A stretch of DNA of 17,259 bases from Oscillospiraceae bacterium (GTDB lineage Bacteria; Bacillota; Clostridia; Oscillospirales; Acutalibacteraceae), in NCBI GenBank assembly GCA_029012165.1, contig JAQXLO010000153.1, positions 1 through 17,259 of the forward strand, in the 5' to 3' direction. The notes beneath the pieces are model-generated. The model was given only the letters and a program-made list of their open reading frames with translations, was not told the origin of the DNA and did no database searches. The number at the start of each line of letters is the position of its first letter. Within the stretch, counting starts at the first letter, position 1. Shown one piece after another: positions 1 through 5,921 of this stretch. The position numbers and the translations under genes are program-made.

Positions 1-510
1 GATCTCCCGGCGGACGTTTTCGCCCTTGTCCTCGGGCGCCATATCCATGTAGCCCGCCGTGTCGTAGGGCTTGTCGGTTCGCTCGCCGTCCTCGTCCAGT
101 TTAAAAAGGTAAAACTCCATTTCAGACCCGAAATAGAAGCGATAACCCGCCTGCTCGGCGTCGGCAATGGCCTTTTTCAAAATGCTGCGTGTATCGTTCT
201 CGAACACACTGCCGTCAGGATAGGTCACCGTGCAGAACATACGGACAACTCTGCCGTGCTCCGGTCTCCACGGCAGGATGGACAGGGTGTCCGGCTCCGG
301 GCGCAGAAACAGGTCGGAATGCACGTCTCCGCCGAAGCCCTTGACCACCGATGCGTCGATGGCAATGCCGAAGCGAAAAGCTCTGTCCAGCTCCTCGGGC
401 ATGATGGAGATGTTCTTTTGCTTGCCGAGAACATCGCAAAACGCAAGGCGGATGAATTTCACATCCTCCTCACGAACAAACTGCATGACTTCCTGCTGGG
501 TGTATTTCAT
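1..510 (-). CDS. glnA: Glutamine synthetase type I, N-terminal 170 residues (truncated by window edge)
   Basis: Makes glutamine from glutamate, ammonia and ATP in the cytoplasm. The frame runs open from an ATG at 510 to the left edge, giving 170 of the usual roughly 440 residues. Visible are the N-terminal beta-grasp domain (FIRLAFCDVLGKQKNISI at about 19-36, then IDASVVKGFGG), the LRPEPDTLSILPW stretch that follows it, and the first catalytic segment SEMEFYLFK with its metal-binding glutamate. The short N-terminus suggests the GSI-alpha form, which is usually not adenylylated, but the deciding C-terminal region lies outside the window. It is the last visible gene of the glutamate synthase arm, 89 bp after the GXGXG subunit. 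No promoter is visible in that gap, so co-transcription is likely. Its ATG overlaps the TGA of a possible small ORF (ATGA). The type III enzyme glnN lies on the other arm. Confidence 0.95.
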   Translation of the reverse strand, partial: MKYTQQEVMQFVREEDVKFIRLAFCDVLGKQKNISIMPEELDRAFRFGIAIDASVVKGFGGDVHSDLFLRPEPDTLSILPWRPEHGRVVRMFCTVTYPDGSVFENDTRSILKKAIADAEQAGYRFYFGSEMEFYLFKLDEDGERTDKPYDTAGYMDMAPEDKGENVRREI

Positions 511-593
511 GGCACACTCACTTTCTTTTCAGGCAGCACCGCACACATTGCGGTACACGCCTTGTTTGCATCATATTCCGTCAGCCGGGACAT
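507..593 (-). CDS. Possible 28-residue small ORF coupled to glnA
   Basis: A small frame fills the gap between the GXGXG subunit and glnA. It starts at an ATG at 593, seven nucleotides after the preceding stop codon, and its TGA overlaps the glnA ATG. The product begins MSRLTEYDANKA and ends in LPEKKVSVP, with two cysteines and no membrane segment or known motif. An AAGGG lies only three bases before the ATG, which is close for a ribosome binding site. The exact fit between neighbours suggests translational coupling, but third-position GC is only about 50%, lower than in surrounding genes, so this could be chance. I do not recognise the product. Confidence 0.3.
   Translation of the reverse strand: MSRLTEYDANKACTAMCAVLPEKKVSVP
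532..564 (-). other. Small inverted repeat in the glnA upstream gap
   Basis: In the minus-strand transcript, ACCGCA and TGCGGT (about 539-555) can form a 6-bp stem with a 5-base loop, upstream of the glnA ribosome binding region. The loop does not have the A1/G4 six-base pattern of the two leader elements elsewhere in this window, and no T-tract follows. It may simply be part of the possible small ORF. Confidence 0.25.
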
Positions 594-599
594 AATCCC

Positions 600-1316
600 T
601 TAATTCGCCACATACATCTGCTTGTACGGGTTTTTGCTGTCCGGCACGATCTTGGTAAAGGGCGAATCCAGTACGGTATTTTTGTCCACCCCGAAAAGGG
701 CGCAATACTCGGTGATGTACGCATCGATCTGCGCCAGATCCTGCTCGGTAGCCGGCGACGCCTTGACGTTGCGGGGGAACACGATATCCCGACAGTCCGC
801 ACGCAGGAACATCTTGCCGCCGTGCATTCCCGTGCAGGGGAAGTTGCTGACGATCCTGTCCTCTCCTCTGCCGAGCCCCAGCACGACGATCACGCCGCCT
901 GCCTGGTACTCGCCGAGGAAGCTGCCGCATTTGCCGCCGATGATGATGGCAGGGCACTTTTCCCGGTACTCCTTCATGTGGATGCCGGCACGGTAGCCTG
1001 CGTTGCCTTTGACATAAATCGTGCCGCCGCGCATGGCGTAGCCCACGGCATCGCCGATATCGCCGTGCACAACGATCTTGCCCGCATTCATGGTGTCGCC
1101 CACGGCGTCCTGTGCGTTGCCGTGGACGGTGATCTCGGCGCCGTTGAGGTAGGCGCCCAGCGCATTGCCGGGCACGCCGTTTACGGTAATCTGCTTGTCC
1201 GACATCCCTGCGGCGATAAATCTCTGTCCGCAGCAGCCGGAAAGCTCCTCCACCGCACCGCTTTGGCGCAGCGCTTCGTTCAGCGCTTTATAATCCAGTT
1301 GCGTAACATCTATCAT
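600..1316 (-). CDS. Glutamate synthase GXGXG (beta-helix) subunit
   Basis: This 238-residue protein corresponds to the C-terminal domain of the large glutamate synthase subunit, encoded as a free polypeptide. Residues about 40-165 form repeated turns of a right-handed beta-helix with the GxxxGxxxxGxxxxxxG rhythm (NALGAYLNGAEITVHGNAQD, DAVGDTMNAGKIVVHGDIGD, DAVGYAMRGGTIYVKGNAGY), followed by IIIGGKCGSFLGEYQAGG. In the fused enzymes this domain is structural and helps hold the amidotransferase and FMN domains so that ammonia can be channelled; here it presumably assembles with the products of the upstream genes. I chose the ATG at 1316: it follows the upstream TAA after one base and has GGAAG about 11 bases ahead. 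An in-frame TTG at 1334 would overlap the upstream gene. The same domain occurs in GlxC/MgsB and in the formylmethanofuran dehydrogenase C subunit, but the five-gene context argues for glutamate synthase. Confidence 0.9.
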   Translation of the reverse strand: MIDVTQLDYKALNEALRQSGAVEELSGCCGQRFIAAGMSDKQITVNGVPGNALGAYLNGAEITVHGNAQDAVGDTMNAGKIVVHGDIGDAVGYAMRGGTIYVKGNAGYRAGIHMKEYREKCPAIIIGGKCGSFLGEYQAGGVIVVLGLGRGEDRIVSNFPCTGMHGGKMFLRADCRDIVFPRNVKASPATEQDLAQIDAYITEYCALFGVDKNTVLDSPFTKIVPDSKNPYKQMYVAN

Positions 1317-1317
1317 A

Positions 1318-2553
1318 TTATACCACACTTCCAAACTTTTTTCTACGGGTTTCGGGAGAAAATGCCGCAGATGTGGCAGATTCCTTTAACAGCTCGAAAT
1401 TGACGCTCTCCAGCGGTGTTTTGTCCCGGATCATCGCCGTGTAGATGCCGGCTCTCGCCGTGTCGCCGACGAGGATAAACCCGCTCAGCAAGCCGTCCCG
1501 CACGAACAGCTTGCGCACATTGCCGTCCTTGCCGGTGTCGATCACCTGGGTGTTCGCATAACTGCCGGCGGTCATAATGTGCAGTCCGAAAAAGCCGATG
1601 GAGTTCATGGGGATCGCCGTGTCAAAGACGGCCTCGCCCCCCGCCATATTGATGCCGGCGCATCTGCCCTGCATATAGGCGTTCGGCAGCAGTGCCAGCA
1701 CCTTTTTTTCGCCGCAGGAACTGTCCAGCCCTTGGGTACAGTCCCCTGCCGCATAGACATCGGGGAGCGTGGTGCGCATCGCCGTATCCAAAAGAATGCC
1801 CCTGTCCGCTTCGCCGCCCATGCTGCGCACCAGCGCCGTGTTGGCACGCACGCCGACAGCCAAAACCAGCACGTCAAAATCCACGGTTTTGCCGCTGTTC
1901 ATATGGGCTTTGCCGCCCTCAAAGGTCTGTACGCTGTCCCCGAGCAGGAACGCAATGCCGTTTTTCTCCAAATGTGCCTGTACCACGGCGGCACAGGGCG
2001 CATCGAGAATGCTCGACAGCACACGATCCGCCAGATCGCAGACCGTGATCTGCGCCGCACGACCGTGCAGACCCTCGGCACACTTCAGACCGATGAGTCC
2101 TGCGCCAACGATCAGCACACGGCTGTCGTCGGAGATCGCCTGTTCCAACGCCAGCGTATCGTCCAGCGTCATGAAGGAAAACTTCTTTTGTACGCTGTCC
2201 AGCCCCTGGAAGGGCGGCACGAACGCCGTGGAGCCTGTCGCCACGCACAGCGCATCGTAAGGGATTTCCGTCCCGTCCTCCAGCGTGACGGTCTTTTTTT
2301 GCGCATCGCCTGCCACGGCCGTTTTGCCGTACAGCACCTCGCAGCCGTTCTTTTCGTAAAAATCCGCACTGCGGTACTGCATCCGCTGTATATCGGTTTT
2401 GCCCTCTAAATAGTAGGAAATGAGCGGGCGGCAATAGACGGCGTATTCTTCCTGCGAAACGACAACGATCTTTCCCTCGGCGTCCTGTCTGCGGATACCC
2501 TCAATGCACCCTGCCGCCGCAACGCCGTTGCCGACGATCACATACTGCTTCAT
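1318..2553 (-). CDS. FAD/NAD(P)H-dependent oxidoreductase, electron-input subunit of the split glutamate synthase
   Basis: A 411-residue two-dinucleotide-fold flavoprotein. The N-terminal FAD fold is YVIVGNGVAAAG (about 4-15), followed by YCRPLISYYLEG, which is typical of the NADH:rubredoxin reductase/NirB-like group. The NAD(P)H fold is VLIVGAGLIGLKCAEGL (about 145-161). The second FAD contact is VYAAGDC (about 262-268). It is not a GltD-type small subunit, which has its own N-terminal Fe-S region. By inference it passes electrons from NAD(P)H through the adjacent Fe-S subunit to the FMN core. The start at 2553 is preferred over an in-frame GTG at 2562 because AGGAGAGG lies eight bases ahead of the ATG but directly abuts the GTG. 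It follows the Fe-S gene by five bases. Confidence 0.85.
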   Translation of the reverse strand: MKQYVIVGNGVAAAGCIEGIRRQDAEGKIVVVSQEEYAVYCRPLISYYLEGKTDIQRMQYRSADFYEKNGCEVLYGKTAVAGDAQKKTVTLEDGTEIPYDALCVATGSTAFVPPFQGLDSVQKKFSFMTLDDTLALEQAISDDSRVLIVGAGLIGLKCAEGLHGRAAQITVCDLADRVLSSILDAPCAAVVQAHLEKNGIAFLLGDSVQTFEGGKAHMNSGKTVDFDVLVLAVGVRANTALVRSMGGEADRGILLDTAMRTTLPDVYAAGDCTQGLDSSCGEKKVLALLPNAYMQGRCAGINMAGGEAVFDTAIPMNSIGFFGLHIMTAGSYANTQVIDTGKDGNVRKLFVRDGLLSGFILVGDTARAGIYTAMIRDKTPLESVNFELLKESATSAAFSPETRRKKFGSVV

Positions 2554-2558
2554 CCCAT

Positions 2559-2987
2559 TCACCTCTCCTCATAGACGATTGCCCGATTGGGGCAGCCCTT
2601 GACGCAAGCCGGCTCACCGCAGCTGTTTTGCAGGCACAGCTCGCATTTCTGCATCACGCCGCTTTCCGACGGCGCCAGCGCACCATAGGGACAGACCAGC
2701 ACACAGGTCAGACAGCCCACACACTTGTTTTTGTCGATGCAGACCACACCGTCCCGCACCGAGATGGCGCCGGCAATACAGCTGTTTACACAGACGGGAT
2801 CGTCACAGTGCCGGCAGGAAACGGCAAAGGGAACCTTTTCGTCCCCCTCGATGTGGATGCGGGGAAAGATGGGCTTGCCCTTGAGCGCCAAAGACATATT
2901 GTCCTCGCCGGAATTGGCAAAGGCACAGTTGTATTCGCACAAGTGACAGCCCAAGCACCATTCTTCGTTTACGAAAACTCTTTTCAT
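2559..2987 (-). CDS. Four-cluster [4Fe-4S] ferredoxin-like subunit
   Basis: A 142-residue electron-transfer protein of the DmsB/HycB type. Four cysteine groups are visible: C11-C14-C17-C21, C58-C61-C66-C70, C89-C92-C95-C99 followed by Pro, and C115-C118-C128-C132 followed by Pro, enough for four [4Fe-4S] clusters in a wire. C83 and C123 are extra. It has no signal peptide or membrane anchor, so it is probably cytoplasmic. It lies between the FMN core gene and the flavoprotein gene, which suggests it carries electrons between them. The ATG at 2987 has AGGTG seven bases ahead, and the upstream stop codon is only two bases away. The family also serves in other redox enzymes, so its role in glutamate synthase is inferred from position. 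Confidence 0.88.
   Translation of the reverse strand: MKRVFVNEEWCLGCHLCEYNCAFANSGEDNMSLALKGKPIFPRIHIEGDEKVPFAVSCRHCDDPVCVNSCIAGAISVRDGVVCIDKNKCVGCLTCVLVCPYGALAPSESGVMQKCELCLQNSCGEPACVKGCPNRAIVYEER
2562..2569 (-). promoter_or_regulatory. Ribosome binding site that fixes the oxidoreductase start
   Basis: AGGAGAGG on the minus strand lies eight bases before the ATG at 2553 and overlaps the end of the Fe-S subunit gene. It rules against the in-frame GTG at 2562, which would have no spacer. Confidence 0.75.
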
Positions 2988-2989
2988 CT

Positions 2990-4495
2990 TTATTCACCTG
3001 CATGGGAGATGCCGAGGATCTCCAATTCTTTTTCCGTCAGACCGACGCCGCGCAGCATCAGTCGGTTGCCCTTGAGCGCTTCGATGGAGTTGATGCCCAT
3101 ACCGCCCATCAGTTCCATGATCTCATGCCGCCATGCGGTCATCAGGTTGACCAGTCTTTCGGCGCCGACGTTGGGATTCAGACGCTTGACCAGTTCCGGG
3201 CGCTGGGTGGCGATGCCCCAGTTGCACTTGCCGGTCTGGCAGGTGCGGCACAGATGACATCCCAGTGCCAACAGCGCCGCCGTGGCGATGTAGCAGGCGT
3301 CCGCACCCAGTGCGATAGCCTTGACCACGTCCGCCGCACTGCGGATGCTGCCGCCGACCACCAAGGAAACGTTGTTGCGGATGCCCTCGTCCCGCAGGCG
3401 CTGATCCACCGAAGCGAGCGCCAGCTCGATGGGGATGCCCACGTTGTCACGGATGCGTGTCGGTGCGGCGCCCGTGCCGCCCCGGAAGCCGTCGATGGCG
3501 ATGATGTCTGCGCCGCTTCGGGCAATGCCGCTGGCGATGGCGGCGATATTGTGCACCGCCGCAACCTTGACGATGATGGGCTTTTTGTACTCCGTTGCCT
3601 CCTTGAGGGAGTAGACCAGCTGCCGCAGATCCTCAATGGAGTAGATGTCGTGGTGCGGCGCCGGAGAAATGGCGTCCGACCCCTCCGGGATCATGCGGGT
3701 GCGGGAAACGTCGCCCACGATCTTGGTGCCGGGGAGATGACCGCCGATGCCGGGCTTTGCGCCCTGTCCCATTTTGATCTCAATGGCGGCGCCCGCCTTG
3801 AGGTATTTTTCATGTACGCCGAAACGCCCGGAAGCCACCTGCACGACGGTGTTGTCGCCGTAGCAGTAGAAATCCTCGTGCAGTCCGCCCTCGCCGGTGT
3901 TGTAGAGGATGCCCAGCTGCGTTGCCGCCCGTGCAAGAGAGGCATGGGCGTTGTAGCTGATGGAGCCGTAGCTCATGGCGGAGAACAGAACCGGCATGGA
4001 AAGCTCCAGCTGAGGCGGCGTCTCGCACTTGAGCTTGCCGTTTGCGTCCCGTTCGATCTTGTCGGGGCGTTTGCCGAGGAACACCTTTGTCTCCATCGGC
4101 TCACGCAGGGGGTCAATGGGCGGGTTGGTGACCTGGGAAGCGTTGATGAGGATCTTGTCCCAGTAGACAGGCAGGGGCTTGGGATTGCCCATGGAGGACA
4201 GCAGCACACCGCCGCTGTTGGCCTGCTTGTAGATTTCTTTAATGGTATCATTCTGCCAGTTGGCGTTTTCCCGCAATGTGCAGTCGCTCTTGACAATCTT
4301 CAGCGCCCGTGTGGGACACAGCGACACACACCGCTGACAGTTGACGCACTTCGTCTCGTCCGCAAGCATCGTGCCCGATTCGGCATGAAAGGAATGCACT
4401 TCGTTGGCGCACTGCCGCTCACAGACACGGCACGCAATACAGCGTGCGCTGTTGCGGATCACTTCAAACTCGGGATAAATAAACTCCACGCCCAT
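2990..4495 (-). CDS. Archaeal-type glutamate synthase core (two ferredoxin clusters plus FMN domain)
   Basis: The 501-residue catalytic core, which joins 2-oxoglutarate and ammonia to give glutamate. The N-terminus carries two cluster motifs, C19-C22-C25-C29 and C50-C53-C56-C60-Pro; the first lacks the usual following proline. The FMN-binding (beta/alpha)8 domain follows from about residue 90 and shows KMGQGAKPGIGGHLPG, SPAPHHDIYSIEDL, GADIIAIDGFRGGTGAAP and VVGGSIRSAADVVKAIALGAD. Near the end, CHLCRTCQTGKCNWGIATQ preserves the Cys-x5-Cys-x4-Cys spacing that binds the [3Fe-4S] cluster in GltB, so intramolecular electron transfer to FMN is expected. Unlike fused GltB it lacks amidotransferase and GXGXG domains, which are encoded by neighbouring genes. 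Its ATG overlaps the upstream stop (TGATG), with GGAGGG nine bases ahead, implying translational coupling with the amidotransferase subunit. The related GlxD/MgsC enzymes make other products, but the surrounding nitrogen genes favour glutamate synthase. Confidence 0.93.
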   Translation of the reverse strand: MGVEFIYPEFEVIRNSARCIACRVCERQCANEVHSFHAESGTMLADETKCVNCQRCVSLCPTRALKIVKSDCTLRENANWQNDTIKEIYKQANSGGVLLSSMGNPKPLPVYWDKILINASQVTNPPIDPLREPMETKVFLGKRPDKIERDANGKLKCETPPQLELSMPVLFSAMSYGSISYNAHASLARAATQLGILYNTGEGGLHEDFYCYGDNTVVQVASGRFGVHEKYLKAGAAIEIKMGQGAKPGIGGHLPGTKIVGDVSRTRMIPEGSDAISPAPHHDIYSIEDLRQLVYSLKEATEYKKPIIVKVAAVHNIAAIASGIARSGADIIAIDGFRGGTGAAPTRIRDNVGIPIELALASVDQRLRDEGIRNNVSLVVGGSIRSAADVVKAIALGADACYIATAALLALGCHLCRTCQTGKCNWGIATQRPELVKRLNPNVGAERLVNLMTAWRHEIMELMGGMGINSIEALKGNRLMLRGVGLTEKELEILGISHAGE

Positions 4496-5589
4496 CAGAA
4501 CGCACCCTCCTTTACCTTGATGATGACCGGCTCGCCGCCGCTGGGCGCCCAGATATTGCGGGCATCCGGCTCCATGGTGCGGATCGCCGCTTCCTCGCTG
4601 GCGATGTACACCTTGTCGTCCTTTTCGCCCACGACCATGGAACGCAGCTTCAGCCGGTCGTTGAGCGCCATCAGACCGCCCTCGAAGCCGAGGACAATGG
4701 AAAACGGTCCCGTGATGAGAAGGCTGGGGAACAGGGAGCGCAGATAGATGTGCTTCTGCTTGTCCTCCAGATCCGTCTTGTTCTCAATGGTGCTCCAGAA
4801 CGGTGCAGCGATGACGCTGGCAGCCTCCTCCAGCGTCAGCTTTTGGACACGGACAAGATAGTCTAATATATATGTAATAACTTCCGTATCGGTTTGCAGG
4901 GTGCACTTGTAGCCGAACATCTCGATAAAGCGGCGGTTGGCGTCGTAGGACGAGATCTCCCCGTTGTGCACGATGGAGTAGTCCAGCAGCGTAAACGGAT
5001 GCGCACCGCCCCACCAGCCGGGGGTGTTGGTCGGGTAGCGTCCGTGGGCTGTCCAGCTGTAGCCCTCGTACTCCTCCAGCTTGTAAAATACGCCCACGTC
5101 CTCCGGGAAACCCACCGCCTTGAACGTGCCCATGTTTTTGCCGCTGGAAAAAACGTAGGCGCCCTGCATCTCGGTGTTGATCTTCATCACCGTGCGGGCA
5201 ACAAACTCCTTTTCGTCCAGCTGCATACTCGCCAGCACCGACTGCAAAGGGCTGACAAAATAGCGCCAGATGATCGGCTCGTCCGTGATCTGCGGAATCT
5301 TGCGTGTGGGCAAAATTTCGGACTTGACCACCTCGAACCGCTCTTTCAAAAACACCTCGCACTCCTTGCGTGTGGCACGGGTGTCAAAAAACATATGCAA
5401 TGCATATAAATCCTTATACTCCGGGTAGATCCCGTAAGCCGCAAAGCCGCCGCCCAGACCGTTGGAACGGTCGTGCATGGGTCTCATGGCGTTGGTGATC
5501 ATTTCGCCGGACATCTTCTTGCCGTCCCTGGAGATCACCGCCGCAATGGCACAGCCGGACGGGATGCGCACTTGTCCTTCCAGTTTCAT
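4495..5589 (-). CDS. Glutamate synthase class II glutamine amidotransferase subunit
   Basis: A 364-residue Ntn-type glutaminase that should release ammonia from glutamine for the adjacent FMN core. The likely nucleophile is Cys13 (RIPSGCAIAAV), so 12 residues must be removed to expose it, as in PurF propeptides. Other class II features are HGRYPTNTPGWWGGAHPF, then HNGEISSYDANRRFIE (the oxyanion-hole Asn-Gly and glutamine site) and TDTEVITYILDYL. The C-terminal third continues into a region of the GltB-type amidotransferase that includes FSIVLGFEGG and VASEEAAIRT-like sequence. The ATG at 5589 is chosen because AAGGAG lies seven bases ahead; in-frame codons further upstream run back through the terminator hairpin and promoter. 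It is first in its arm, transcribed from the promoter at 5680-5708 through a leader with a terminator. Confidence 0.92.
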   Translation of the reverse strand: MKLEGQVRIPSGCAIAAVISRDGKKMSGEMITNAMRPMHDRSNGLGGGFAAYGIYPEYKDLYALHMFFDTRATRKECEVFLKERFEVVKSEILPTRKIPQITDEPIIWRYFVSPLQSVLASMQLDEKEFVARTVMKINTEMQGAYVFSSGKNMGTFKAVGFPEDVGVFYKLEEYEGYSWTAHGRYPTNTPGWWGGAHPFTLLDYSIVHNGEISSYDANRRFIEMFGYKCTLQTDTEVITYILDYLVRVQKLTLEEAASVIAAPFWSTIENKTDLEDKQKHIYLRSLFPSLLITGPFSIVLGFEGGLMALNDRLKLRSMVVGEKDDKVYIASEEAAIRTMEPDARNIWAPSGGEPVIIKVKEGAF

Positions 5590-5596
5590 GTTTCCA

Positions 5597-5607
5597 CTCC
5601 TTCGGAG
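5597..5607 (-). promoter_or_regulatory. Ribosome binding site of the glutamate synthase arm inside a mini-hairpin
   Basis: The minus strand reads CTCCGAAGGAG, a 4-bp inverted repeat around GAA, with the AAGGAG Shine-Dalgarno as its 3' arm. It directly follows the terminator T-tract. It fixes the amidotransferase start at 5589 and might weakly mask the site, although a 4-bp stem with a three-base loop is marginal. Confidence 0.5.
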
Positions 5608-5666
5608 AAAAAAATAAAGGTGCTCATCTCTGCACAGATACGATCTGCACAGAAATGAACACCTTT
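5608..5666 (-). terminator. 24-bp leader terminator upstream of the glutamate synthase arm
   Basis: In the minus-strand RNA, the arms at 5666-5643 and 5639-5616 pair along all 24 positions around a 3-base loop (CGU). The stem is followed by A and then seven U residues (5614-5608). Four of the pairs are G-U or U-G; on the plus strand the same positions are C-A mismatches, so the structure fits the minus-strand RNA. It lies between the promoter and the ribosome binding site of the first gene, so it is a leader attenuator and not an end-of-operon terminator. Its 5' arm contains the loop and 3' side of the hexaloop hairpin at 5652-5675, so the two folds exclude each other. Confidence 0.85.
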
Positions 5667-5675
5667 GCTCACCTC
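5652..5675 (-). promoter_or_regulatory. Single A1/G4 hexaloop hairpin, candidate ANTAR antiterminator site
   Basis: In the minus-strand RNA, GAGGUGAGC and GUUCAUUUC form a 9-bp stem (with three G-U pairs) closing the six-base loop AAAGGU, which has A at position 1 and G at position 4. Loop and 3' arm coincide with the first 15 bases of the terminator's 5' arm. ANTAR proteins are known to stabilise such hairpins and so block a terminator. The stem begins at the predicted transcript 5' end, leaving no room for the second hairpin found in standard ANTAR targets. Confidence 0.65.
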
Positions 5676-5679
5676 GCCT

Positions 5680-5708
5680 ATTATACACGATGTTTTTTCG
5701 CTTGTCAA
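5680..5708 (-). promoter_or_regulatory. SigA-type promoter of the glutamate synthase arm
   Basis: Minus strand: TTGACA at 5708-5703, a 17-base spacer and TATAAT at 5685-5680, a perfect consensus match. Transcription should start near 5673-5674. A strong core promoter followed at once by a terminator suggests that control acts on elongation. Confidence 0.9.
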
Positions 5709-5741
5709 GAAAAATGCATCGAAAAAAGTTGCAAAAGGGAC

Positions 5742-5770
5742 TTGACAAAAAATTTCTTTCGGTGTAAAAT
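5742..5770 (+). promoter_or_regulatory. SigA-type promoter of the gdhA arm
   Basis: TTGACA at 5742-5747, a 17-base spacer and TAAAAT at 5765-5770. Predicted start is near 5776-5778, right at the base of the first hexaloop hairpin. It lies back to back with the minus-strand promoter, with 33 bp between the two -35 boxes. I see no clear operator in that spacer. Confidence 0.88.
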
Positions 5771-5778
5771 ACGAGACG

Positions 5779-5876
5779 CAGAGGCAAAGGCGTCTTTGGG
5801 GTGATTAAGCTCGGAGATGATCCTTTGTTTAATCTCGCAAATTGAATAAGCAAATTAAAGGCAAGGGCGTCTTTAA
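5779..5876 (+). promoter_or_regulatory. Dual-hexaloop ANTAR-type antiterminator element of the gdhA leader
   Basis: P1 (5779-5798) has stem CAGAGGC/GUCUUUG, 7 bp, closing loop AAAGGC. P2 (5855-5876) has stem UUAAAGGC/GUCUUUAA, 8 bp, closing loop AAGGGC. Both loops are six bases with A1 and G4, the recognition pattern of ANTAR-domain RNA-binding proteins. The 3' half of P2 (from 5866) is the 5' arm of the following terminator, so stabilising P2 prevents termination. The 56-base linker contains a further GATTAA/TTAATC stem (5803-5834) and a repeated GCAAATT. The call rests on visible base pairing; the protein partner is not in the window. Confidence 0.78.
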
Positions 5877-5921
5877 GATTTATGCGCAGTTTCGTGCATG
5901 GGTCTTAAAGACGCCTTTTTT
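5866..5921 (+). terminator. Leader terminator of the gdhA arm
   Basis: The perfect 13-bp arms at 5866-5878 and 5903-5915 (GGCGTCTTTAAGA and its complement) continue through three U-G pairs and a 6-bp stem (5882-5887/5894-5899) to the loop AGUUUC. This gives about 22 bp, followed by six T (5916-5921). It lies 30 bases before the gdhA ATG and overlaps P2 of the antiterminator element, so it is a conditional terminator. Confidence 0.88.

Noticed and set aside
5700..5750. GlnR/TnrA-type operator between the divergent promoters
   Set aside because: The TGTCAA and TTGACA words are the two -35 boxes; the TGTNA-N7-TNACA spacing is not present.
5590..5853. N-terminal extension of the amidotransferase subunit
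   Set aside because: The extension would translate the promoter and terminator sequence. The start at 5589 has a good ribosome site and leaves a normal short propeptide before Cys13.
5888..5893. Loop AGUUUC at the tip of the gdhA leader terminator as a third ANTAR hexaloop
   Set aside because: It has A at position 1 but U at position 4, and it belongs to the terminator that the antiterminator fold must disrupt.
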